Positions 55,279 to 63,065 of a DNA stretch of 64,000 nt are shown piece by piece. Both the position numbers and the translations under genes were made by a program. Source of the stretch: Spongiibacteraceae bacterium (GTDB lineage: Bacteria > Pseudomonadota > Gammaproteobacteria > Pseudomonadales > Dasaniaceae); contig JANQLG010000033.1 of assembly GCA_028280715.1 (NCBI GenBank), forward strand, positions 308,314 through 372,313. The letters run 5' to 3'. Numbering within the stretch: the first letter of the stretch is position 1; the number at the start of each line of letters is the position of its first letter. The notes under the pieces are model-generated. The model searched no databases. It was not told the origin of the DNA and saw only the letters and a list, made by a program, of their open reading frames with translations.

Positions 55279-55965
55279 ATGTCTAAAGACAACAGTGTTG
55301 ATTTCTCTTTATTACTCGCGTCATCCGTCCACGATATTAAAAATTCATTGGGCATGCTGCTCAGTTCACTGGATGAAACAGTTGAGTCATTAGAAGAAGA
55401 AAATCCTGATCAAAAACATCGATACAGTATTCTTCGCGGTGAAGCTTCACGAATCAATAATGCTCTAATTCACCTGCTAGGTATTTATCGTCTGCAAAAC
55501 GACCAACTTCGACTCAATCTTGACGAAGTTTTTATTAGGGATTTTCTGGAAGAACAGGTTACCAGTCAGCAGTTATTATTCACCGTCAATAACATAAACA
55601 TTGAACTGGATTGTGACGACAATTTAGTTGGTTTTTTTGATGAAAACCTGATTTCCGGTATTGTGAATAACATATTGGTCAACTGCGCAAAATACACCTC
55701 CGACTTAATTAAAGTATCAGCCAGCAAACAAGCCGGCTACTTGACTATTTCTATCGCCGATAACGGCGCAGGCTACCCACAGCAAATCATTGACAATATC
55801 GGCAATGAAGACCGCAGTATTAATTTTGACAGCGGCAGTACCAATCTTGGTCTTTACTTTTCCAGCGAAATCGCCAAACTACATCAGTGCAAGGGAAAAA
55901 CCGGATATATTGAACTGGAAAACCCTGGCGACGGTGGTGGCTGTTTTAGCCTTTATCTACCGTAA
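55279..55965 (+). CDS. minimal soluble histidine kinase
   Basis: A 228-residue protein with no membrane helix or sensor domain. The histidine is H18 in ASSVHDIKNSLGMLLSSLDE, followed by a dimerisation helix. The ATP-binding domain has N-box GIVNNILVNCAKY, G1 box IADNGAGYP and G2 box NLGLYFSSEIAKLH, ending GGCFSLYLP. Input probably comes from another protein, perhaps the TPR response regulator just upstream. It might act as phosphatase or kinase for that partner. Confidence 0.87.
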   Translation: MSKDNSVDFSLLLASSVHDIKNSLGMLLSSLDETVESLEEENPDQKHRYSILRGEASRINNALIHLLGIYRLQNDQLRLNLDEVFIRDFLEEQVTSQQLLFTVNNINIELDCDDNLVGFFDENLISGIVNNILVNCAKYTSDLIKVSASKQAGYLTISIADNGAGYPQQIIDNIGNEDRSINFDSGSTNLGLYFSSEIAKLHQCKGKTGYIELENPGDGGGCFSLYLP

Positions 55966-56004
55966 ATATCATTCCATAAACCATCTGACTCCAGCGAGCT
56001 GGCA

Positions 56005-56457
56005 ATGGCTGAAAGCACCCCGTTAACCAAAGAATACCTCCAGACATTGGTCGATGTTTTCAAACACTGCAAGATATTGGGAATAAGAGTACACGATATA
56101 GCAGGCAAAAAAGTTTCTCTTGAACTGCCCTATTCGGAAAAAATTATTGGCAACCCAGAAACGGGAATCATAGCAGGTGGAGCACTCACCACATTGTTGG
56201 ATACAACCTTTGGTCTGGCAGTATTTACCGCATTAGAAGGAAAATATATTGCTCCCACGCTGGACCTGCGTATCGATTACATGACCTCCGCCAGGCCCGG
56301 TCAGACACTTTATAGCGAAGCTGAAGTCTACCGCATTACCCAGAATGTTGTGTTTTGTAGAGGTATTGCCTACTACGATGACCAGGAAAAACCACTGGCT
56401 CATTGTGTCGCGACATTTATGCCGTTACCCGTCGAAGTTACTGGCGTGCATTTATAG
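56005..56457 (+). CDS. PaaI-family thioesterase 1
   Basis: A 150-residue hotdog-fold thioesterase. The active-site segment is ETGIIAGGALTTLLDTTFGLAVF, where the G-x-x-x-A-L-x-D pattern around a helix of the hotdog is typical of PaaI/HGG-type enzymes. It also has PTLDLRIDYMTSARPGQTLYSEAEV. It likely cleaves acyl- or aryl-CoA. The gene starts 39 bases after the kinase gene. The next gene encodes a paralogue. Confidence 0.85.
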   Translation: MAESTPLTKEYLQTLVDVFKHCKILGIRVHDIAGKKVSLELPYSEKIIGNPETGIIAGGALTTLLDTTFGLAVFTALEGKYIAPTLDLRIDYMTSARPGQTLYSEAEVYRITQNVVFCRGIAYYDDQEKPLAHCVATFMPLPVEVTGVHL

Positions 56458-56468
56458 GATTTTGCTTT

Positions 56469-56936
56469 ATGGCACAAGAAATGACTGGACAATTTAAGCA
56501 AAGCATTGATGATAATGATATGCAAACGCTTATCAGCCTTATCCCCTATGCTAATTTGTTAGGAATGGAAAGCATCCAAATCGATAACGAATTTTTATTT
56601 AAACTTGCGAAGAGAGAAAGCAACCTGGGCAATCCTACGCTTCCAGCTATTCACGGCGGCGCCATTGGCGGCTTTATGGAAACTGCGGGCGCGCTTGACT
56701 TAATTATGTCAGCCAAATTACTTCATGCTCCTAAAGTCGTTGATTTCTCAATTGACTATCTCAGTCCGGGGCGACATCTGGATATTTATGCAAAATGCCG
56801 TTTTGTACGCCAGGGACGAAAAATCGCCAACATTCATTGCACCGCGGCTCACGCTAAATTTGAAGATGAACCCATAGCTGGTATTAACTGGGATAAACCC
56901 GTTGCTATCGCCCGTATGAATTTCTTAATGAGCTAA
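56469..56936 (+). CDS. PaaI-family thioesterase 2
   Basis: A 155-residue hotdog-fold protein starting at ATG 56469, 11 bases after thioesterase 1. The active-site segment is LPAIHGGAIGGFMETAGALDLI, with the HGG motif, and VDFSIDYLSPGRHLDIYAKCRF follows. The two paralogues in tandem probably form heteromeric or sequential acyl-CoA thioesterases. The longer frame from 56403 overlaps the first gene in another frame and is discarded. Confidence 0.83.
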   Translation: MAQEMTGQFKQSIDDNDMQTLISLIPYANLLGMESIQIDNEFLFKLAKRESNLGNPTLPAIHGGAIGGFMETAGALDLIMSAKLLHAPKVVDFSIDYLSPGRHLDIYAKCRFVRQGRKIANIHCTAAHAKFEDEPIAGINWDKPVAIARMNFLMS

Positions 56937-56989
56937 ACTTAATGGGCTAAAACACCACCAAGCTAAATAGCTCTGAGCTAGAAAACTCG

Positions 56990-57766
56990 ATGAACCAACA
57001 CTCTTCAACCAGCAACGACTATCAAAAAAAGAAAGCATTTTTTGATAGCTTACTAACCGTTTATGGTCGAAAACCCGTACTAGAAGCTCTACAAGATAAT
57101 AGCCTGCACATCTTTCGGCTGCACATGGCTAACTCAAATAAGCCAGCAGGCATTATCAAGGACATACTGGAACTAGCGAAATCTCGTAATATAGACATTG
57201 CCTGGCATGACCGAAAAGCACTGTCACGAATCTCACGCAATAGCAAGCAGGATCAGGGTGTTGCCATTGACATTAAGCCTGACAAATTTCTTTCGATAGA
57301 AGAATTTATCAAGGCAGAGAACATAACTCGGTATCAAAAAATTATTGCACTGGATGGCATAACAAACCCGCAAAATCTTGGCATGATTATCCGCTCAGCT
57401 TGTGCGGGTTTTGTCGATGCGATTTTAATTCCACAAAAAGGCTGTGCTTCACTCTCGCCTTTGGTGATTAAAGCCAGTGCTGGCACGTTGTTTAAGGCCC
57501 CGATTATTTATTGTGAAACGATTTCAGATGGACTAAAGGCATTGCAGACAAAGGGTTTCATTCTCTGTACATTGTCATCACATGCCAAGCAATCATTGTT
57601 TGATTATCAACATACAGAGACAACGGTATTTATATTGGGCAATGAAACCGAAGGGGTATCCGAATCAACAGCCGCACTAGCTAATCATGCGCTTTCAATT
57701 CCGATGAATAATGGCGTGGAATCTTTGAATGTTGCGGTCACTGCAGCTCTAATTGCTTTCAGCTGA
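56990..57766 (+). CDS. SpoU/TrmH-family RNA 2'-O-methyltransferase
   Basis: A 258-residue SPOUT methyltransferase. An N-terminal substrate-binding domain (residues 15-100) precedes the catalytic domain with motif 1 LDGITNPQNLGMIIRSA, motif 2 ILGNETEGVS and motif 3 IPMNNGVESLNVAVTAALI, which forms the SAM-binding knot. It is close to RlmB/TrmH enzymes that methylate rRNA or tRNA ribose, but the exact target cannot be told. A 53-base gap separates it from the thioesterase. Confidence 0.88.
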   Translation: MNQHSSTSNDYQKKKAFFDSLLTVYGRKPVLEALQDNSLHIFRLHMANSNKPAGIIKDILELAKSRNIDIAWHDRKALSRISRNSKQDQGVAIDIKPDKFLSIEEFIKAENITRYQKIIALDGITNPQNLGMIIRSACAGFVDAILIPQKGCASLSPLVIKASAGTLFKAPIIYCETISDGLKALQTKGFILCTLSSHAKQSLFDYQHTETTVFILGNETEGVSESTAALANHALSIPMNNGVESLNVAVTAALIAFS

Positions 57767-57784
57767 TAAAGTCTGCCGAAACAA

Positions 57785-58960
57785 TTACTTCGACAAATAA
57801 CGCATCCCTTCTTCCAAGCCTTTAACAGTTAATGGATACATTTTTTCTTCCATTAAATGATTAGTGATATCAATTGAATGCGTATAGCGCCAATGTTCGG
57901 GGGGAACAGGATTAATCCAGATCACTTTTTCGTATACATCTTTAAGACGCTTCATCCACACCTGACCGGCTTCTTCATTCCAGTGTTCTACGCTGCCACC
58001 CGGCTGTAATATTTCGTAAGGTGACATCGAAGCATCGCCTATGAAAATCACTTTGTAATCACTACTGTACTTGTGAAGAATATCCAACAGAGGAATTCGC
58101 TGTGTGTGCCTGCGAATATTATTATCCCACACGGATTCATAGATAAAATTATGGAAGTAAAAATATTCCATATGTTTGAATTCGGAACGCGCAGCGGAAA
58201 ACAACTCTTCGCAAATTTTGACATAAGGATCCATCGAACCACCCACATCAAAAAACAACAACACTTTTACTGCATTGTGACGCTCAGGCACCATCTTTAA
58301 ATCCAGCAAACCGGCGTTGTTGGCTGTTGACCGGATGGTATCATCCATATCCAGCTCTTCATGGGCGCCGGTGCGAGCAAATTTTCTTAAACGCCTTAAA
58401 GCAACTTTAATATTGCGTGTACCGAGAACAACATTGTCATCCAGATTTTTAAATTCGCGTTTTTCCCATACTTTAACTGCACGTTTATTTTTGCTTTGGC
58501 CCCCAATACGAATGCCTTCAGGATGATATCCGCTATGACCATAGGGTGATGTACCGCCGGTGCCAATCCATTTATTGCCACCATGATGTTGCTTCTTTTG
58601 TTCATCCAGTCGTTTTTTGAATTCCTCAATAAGCTTCTCCAAGCCACCAAGTGATTCAATTTTAGCTTTCTCTTCTTCCGATAATTCCTTAGTAAACTGG
58701 CTGCGTAACCACTCCTCTGGAATCAAGGCCTCAATAATATCGTCCAATGATGTCAGATCGCGAAAATACACACCAAAGGCCTTATCGAAGCGATCATAAT
58801 ACTTTTCATCTTTCACCAAGATCGAACGACTTAAATAATAAAAATCGTCGACACTGGCAAAAGCCAAATGATTTTTTAACGCTAACAATAAGTCCAGTAA
58901 CTCTTTTAGAGAGACCGGTACACCTGCTCGCTTTAATACTTGAAAAAAACTGATTAGCAT
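57785..58960 (-). CDS. VWA (CoxE-like) domain protein partner of MoxR
   Basis: A 391-residue protein. An N-terminal helical region with a charged linker (EKLIEEFKKRLDEQKKQHHGG) and a glycine/histidine-rich stretch (about 126-150) precede a VWA domain with MIDAS-like DVGGSMD at 238-244; the usual DxSxS has Gly at the first Ser. Such VWA proteins pair with MoxR ATPases to insert metals or mature enzymes. It follows the MoxR gene by 18 bases on the same strand. Cytoplasmic, no signal peptide. Confidence 0.85.
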   Translation of the reverse strand: MLISFFQVLKRAGVPVSLKELLDLLLALKNHLAFASVDDFYYLSRSILVKDEKYYDRFDKAFGVYFRDLTSLDDIIEALIPEEWLRSQFTKELSEEEKAKIESLGGLEKLIEEFKKRLDEQKKQHHGGNKWIGTGGTSPYGHSGYHPEGIRIGGQSKNKRAVKVWEKREFKNLDDNVVLGTRNIKVALRRLRKFARTGAHEELDMDDTIRSTANNAGLLDLKMVPERHNAVKVLLFFDVGGSMDPYVKICEELFSAARSEFKHMEYFYFHNFIYESVWDNNIRRHTQRIPLLDILHKYSSDYKVIFIGDASMSPYEILQPGGSVEHWNEEAGQVWMKRLKDVYEKVIWINPVPPEHWRYTHSIDITNHLMEEKMYPLTVKGLEEGMRYLSK

Positions 58961-58978
58961 AATGCTATCTACAACAAT

Positions 58979-59830
58979 TTACTGACGGTTAGTCTCACGT
59001 CTATGCATAAAGGCTAGACGCTCCAGCATTTGTACATCCTGCTCATTTTTCAGTAACGCACCATACAACGGAGGGATAGCTTTGGTATTGTCGCGATTTT
59101 TTAATACCTCATCGGGAATATCATCAGCCATTAATAATTTTAGCCAATCGATTAATTCAGAGGTCGATGGTTTTTTCTTCAGTCCGGGAATGGCACGAAC
59201 ATCAAAGAATACTTCCAACGCCTCTGTCACAAGATCCTGCTTAATATTGGGATAATGTACGCTGACAATTTGCTGCATGGTTTCCCGATCAGGAAAATTA
59301 ATAAAATGGAAAAAGCAACGACGTAAAAATGCATCGGGCAGTTCTTTTTCGTTGTTACTAGTGATAATAATAATCGGGCGCTTTTTGGCCTTGATAGTAT
59401 TGCCTGTCTCGTAAACAAAAAACTCCATGCGATCCAGCTCTACCAACAAGTCATTAGGAAATTCAATATCGGCCTTGTCAATTTCATCAATAAGCAATAC
59501 CACCTGATCTTCAGCCTCGAAGGCTTCCCACATTTTGCCCTTCTTGATGTAATTGGCAATATCGTGCACCTTTTCATCACCTAATTGTGAATCACGCAAG
59601 CGTGACACCGCATCATATTCATACAAGCCTTGCTGCGCCTTGGTGGTAGATTTGATATGCCATTGGATTAACGGCAATCCAAGAGAAGTGGCGACTTCTT
59701 CGGCTAACAGCGTTTTGCCTGTGCCCGGCTCACCCTTAATTAATAACGGACGCTCAAGCTTAACAGCAGCATTCACAGCCATCTGTAAGTCAGAGGTTGC
59801 AACGTAAGTATCTGTACCTTCAAACTTCAT
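58979..59830 (-). CDS. MoxR-family AAA+ ATPase
   Basis: A 283-residue ATPase with Walker A GEPGTGKT (33-40) and Walker B VVLLIDEIDKAD (about 110-121), sensor-1 region IIITSNNEKELPDAFLRRC and a C-terminal lid (GLKKKPSTSELIDWLKLLM). The start ATG 59830 (MKFEGTDTYV) is preferred to an upstream in-frame start at 59878. MoxR proteins act as chaperones with VWA partners, as with the next gene. Together they probably activate an unknown metalloenzyme or protein complex. Confidence 0.88.
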   Translation of the reverse strand: MKFEGTDTYVATSDLQMAVNAAVKLERPLLIKGEPGTGKTLLAEEVATSLGLPLIQWHIKSTTKAQQGLYEYDAVSRLRDSQLGDEKVHDIANYIKKGKMWEAFEAEDQVVLLIDEIDKADIEFPNDLLVELDRMEFFVYETGNTIKAKKRPIIIITSNNEKELPDAFLRRCFFHFINFPDRETMQQIVSVHYPNIKQDLVTEALEVFFDVRAIPGLKKKPSTSELIDWLKLLMADDIPDEVLKNRDNTKAIPPLYGALLKNEQDVQMLERLAFMHRRETNRQ

Positions 59831-60019
59831 AGTAAAACCACTTTGTTGAAATAAACGACAATAAAACCTGTAAACCAAGTAGCCTAACGAGAGTTACCGG
59901 GAAATTCAAACCCTTAACATTAACCCGTTTTTACCAGGACAAAGGACTATTGTAAGACTTTTTGAGAATAGATATCGCGAGCAGGCTACGCGGCATGAAT
60001 AGGCTGACGATAAAATCGA

Positions 60020-62347
60020 TTATTTTTCATCGTCAGCAGTAGGATCAATATCAATGGCATCATCGGGTAAATCCAACATGTCATCCGCCTCTTCCTCGTC
60101 AGAGGCCTCTTCCAAAACGTCTTCACCCATTTCATCAATGCCCTCAGGCAATTCATCTGACTCTAGCTCATTATTCTCTTGAGCTGTCTCCTCCAAGTCA
60201 CTATCCGCTAAGTCATCTTCATCTAAATCAAAATCCTCTGCGGAGATATCAACGTCTTCGACTTCTACTACAAGCTCTTCATCTACCGTCTCTTCGGGTA
60301 ATTCAGGCTCTTGGTCTTCAACCTCCTCATCCAATGCAACAGCTTCTTGTTGAGGCTGCTCAATTTCAGGTTCGGGCTCTAACTCATCTTCAAGTTCTTC
60401 TTCGATATCTTCTTCACTATCAGTTGTGGTGTCTGCAATAGTTTCCGCTTCTTCTGTTGATTCATCAGTGACATCCACATCATCTGAATCATCCAGTACT
60501 GATGAAGAACTGCGGCCACTTGTGATTGTACGATAGGCGAAATAGCCAATAACAAAAACTAAAATGTTGGCTATGGCTAAGCCCGCATACATGCCAATCT
60601 GCTGCCAATTGGTACCTTCTTCAGTAACAGGCTCTACTTGCTCAACAATCTCTTCTTCAGGTTCAGGTTGCGGTTTTTCTTCGACAGCCTCAGGCTTAGT
60701 TTCGGGTTTAGCTTCAAGTTCAGGTTCAGGTTCAGGCGCAACAGCCTGCTGCACTGGCTCAACAAAATCAGAACCCTCTACATAATGATCAACACTGACA
60801 GGCTCTTTAAAATTAATGATCTCGCCACGAGTAAATTGACCTTGTATGCCCAATTCAACCTGATATACACCAGACTGCGAACTTGATGGCAATGTAATTT
60901 GCCATTCACGTTCGTTAATTGGCTGTAGATCACCTTCTGAGCTAGTACCATCAGGTATTCTAATAGCAGCAGTTATTTTCAATGAATCAAAATCGATAGC
61001 CGGGTTTTGAGCCCTAACCGTTAAGGTATGTAAAGGAAGATTACTCTCACTACTGGATACACCAACGGCGAAATTCCTGCGAACTTCTACTGTCTGTTTT
61101 TGTTGACGCTGAAAGGTCTTACCCATGGCATGTATGGTTATATCGTACATACCTGTTTGATAGAGCATATCCAGATTCGTCGCAAAAACACCATCAGCAG
61201 GAGTAGGATCAAGCTCCGATAGCGAATAATTCCAGGATTGATCATCCGCTCTCTTGTTGATTGTCATGGATACATCGACCAGCTCCAGAAACTCTGCGTT
61301 AGTGATGGTACTACCCTGCTCCATCAATACTGCCGACAAATTACTTTCATCGCCGATAAACAAACTTTTGGACAAACGAGTAGTTTTTAAACTGAGGTTA
61401 CTGACAATAGTGACGCGACTGTTGGGCTCCAGATCGGCTTGTATGACCCATTCGCCTTCATAGGGGCGCTTGACGGTTACCAAGTCATAATTTTGCTGAG
61501 CAAACCAGCGAATATCACTGGGGTGCTTCAACTCTGTGTACTGCTGGTTATCAGGCGATACCAGCACTGCAGGGGTACTGCCCGCCTTACGAAATAGCAA
61601 CACAGTAAATTCTTCTATGCTGGAATCCACCAGAAAGCTATTGCCTTCCAGAGGTACTTCTTCAGCAGGAGCGGCTGCATCAAAGGCTTGCAGGAAAATA
61701 CGGGTCAGGTCATCGGCTGTTTCAGCGATGGCCGCCAAACCGCCAGTTTCAATAGCCAGACGCTCCATTAATTCAGAATCAGCATTTTTCGATAATGCAA
61801 CGGTATGCACGATAATTCCGGCCGTTTTTAACCCCGGTAGAATCTCATCGATAATGCGTTGGCGCGCCGCAATATTTTCATCAGGGTTTTTGGACACATC
61901 GACCATACCATCCGTTAACAGGATCAGATGTGTCTGATAGGCCGGATCCAGCCGATTAATATCATGCGTCGCCTTGCTCAGCGCTTCAGGAATATTGGTA
62001 TGCAGCGCCACCGAGTTAATTTTGGCTGCTTCGGCATGCGCCATCTGCCGCCAGGCTTCATTAACAGGCTTACTGGGAACAAGATTGTTGACCCACTGGC
62101 CAAAGGTCCATACGCCAGCCTTGGATGCTTCCGGGAACAACTGTACCAGCAGTTCCAGAGCCGGTCTTCTCAGGTTCTGAGGGTCGTTCTGCTTCATACT
62201 GCCGGAGATATCGATAATCACCCGGACATCAGGTTTCAAGCCCTGATCAAAGATTGTGGCAGCTTCAGAGGGGGGTTGCGCACTACTGGCCACAGTCAGC
62301 AGCCAAAGCAGTACAAAAGCAGAAACAAGTGTCCTAAGTAATCTCAT
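60020..62347 (-). CDS. large VWA protein with transmembrane helix and acidic tail (TIGR03503-like)
   Basis: A 775-residue protein with a signal peptide (about residues 1-23), a VWA domain with intact MIDAS DISGSM (46-51), then beta-rich extracytoplasmic domains, a proline/glutamate-rich linker (about 535-575), one membrane helix (about 585-607, IGMYAGLAIANILVFVIGYFAY) and a very acidic C-terminal tail of over 150 residues made largely of Glu and Asp. The tail is predicted to be cytoplasmic. I recall a gammaproteobacterial family TIGR03503 of this build. It lies 189 bases upstream of the MoxR gene and is probably part of that system. Confidence 0.85.
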   Translation of the reverse strand: MRLLRTLVSAFVLLWLLTVASSAQPPSEAATIFDQGLKPDVRVIIDISGSMKQNDPQNLRRPALELLVQLFPEASKAGVWTFGQWVNNLVPSKPVNEAWRQMAHAEAAKINSVALHTNIPEALSKATHDINRLDPAYQTHLILLTDGMVDVSKNPDENIAARQRIIDEILPGLKTAGIIVHTVALSKNADSELMERLAIETGGLAAIAETADDLTRIFLQAFDAAAPAEEVPLEGNSFLVDSSIEEFTVLLFRKAGSTPAVLVSPDNQQYTELKHPSDIRWFAQQNYDLVTVKRPYEGEWVIQADLEPNSRVTIVSNLSLKTTRLSKSLFIGDESNLSAVLMEQGSTITNAEFLELVDVSMTINKRADDQSWNYSLSELDPTPADGVFATNLDMLYQTGMYDITIHAMGKTFQRQQKQTVEVRRNFAVGVSSSESNLPLHTLTVRAQNPAIDFDSLKITAAIRIPDGTSSEGDLQPINEREWQITLPSSSQSGVYQVELGIQGQFTRGEIINFKEPVSVDHYVEGSDFVEPVQQAVAPEPEPELEAKPETKPEAVEEKPQPEPEEEIVEQVEPVTEEGTNWQQIGMYAGLAIANILVFVIGYFAYRTITSGRSSSSVLDDSDDVDVTDESTEEAETIADTTTDSEEDIEEELEDELEPEPEIEQPQQEAVALDEEVEDQEPELPEETVDEELVVEVEDVDISAEDFDLDEDDLADSDLEETAQENNELESDELPEGIDEMGEDVLEEASDEEEADDMLDLPDDAIDIDPTADDEK

Positions 62348-62534
62348 AATGCCTGCAACTCTCTACCTGTAACACGCTAATGGTCGTCTATCTTCAGTCC
62401 ATTGATATGGCTAGATGAGCAATTTGCCCGGCAGAACTCTCTGAACAGGCTCTTTCATTACTCAAATAACGATAATTTCTAACATTAACAAATAGTTATA
62501 GCAGGTATTTATAGATTAACAATAAGTCTACAAG

Positions 62535-62882
62535 CTATTTTGAGGATCGCGATGAAGGGAATGACAAGCCTGGAATAAAGCGCTTACACAGGGATAATAC
62601 AATCAAAACCAGCATGAGAATAAAAATTGGCGTCAAACGCTCCATCGCAGCGGTTAAACCGTGATCTACCCCTTCGATGATGGCGGCCATAAATGCAGGC
62701 ACCCAATTATTGCTGTCAGCATCCAATTTGGCCGGTGTAATCAGTAATGCAAATAAACATAACTGGAGGATCAAACGCAGGTCAACTTGAGGAATAAACC
62801 GAACAAGACGCCAAGCTACAACTTGCGCCCCCACTATAGCGAGTAAATAAACTCCCCAAGCTATGTAGTAGTCTGTCGGCAT
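62535..62882 (-). CDS. small polytopic membrane protein
   Basis: A 115-residue protein with three predicted helices (IAWGVYLLAIVGAQVVAWRLV, LRLILQLCLFALLITPA, TPIFILMLVLIVLSLC) separated by a polar loop (LDADSNNWVPAFMAAII). It is upstream of the large VWA gene on the same strand, with a 187-base gap. I do not recognise the family, but its conserved-looking core suggests it belongs with the VWA/MoxR genes. Confidence 0.7.
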   Translation of the reverse strand: MPTDYYIAWGVYLLAIVGAQVVAWRLVRFIPQVDLRLILQLCLFALLITPAKLDADSNNWVPAFMAAIIEGVDHGLTAAMERLTPIFILMLVLIVLSLCKRFIPGLSFPSSRSSK

Positions 62883-63065
62883 ACTTATTTATTACCTTTG
62901 AATAATTTAGTCGAACAGCATCAAGCAACACAATCCTGCAACAAGGCCCGGTAGATTACACTAATTGAGGGGTATCGACTATTCTTGGGTTTTCACACGT
63001 TCACACTTTCAGCATTCAGCCAACAATTAGTATTCAACCAACAATGGGCGTATGAGTTTGGTCTA

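Noticed and set aside
60564..60886. Plus-strand frames opposite the VWA protein with Ser/Gly- or Phe/Arg-repeats
   Set aside because: They are the complements of the Glu/Pro-rich linker codons; low complexity is inherited from that repeat and there is no start context.
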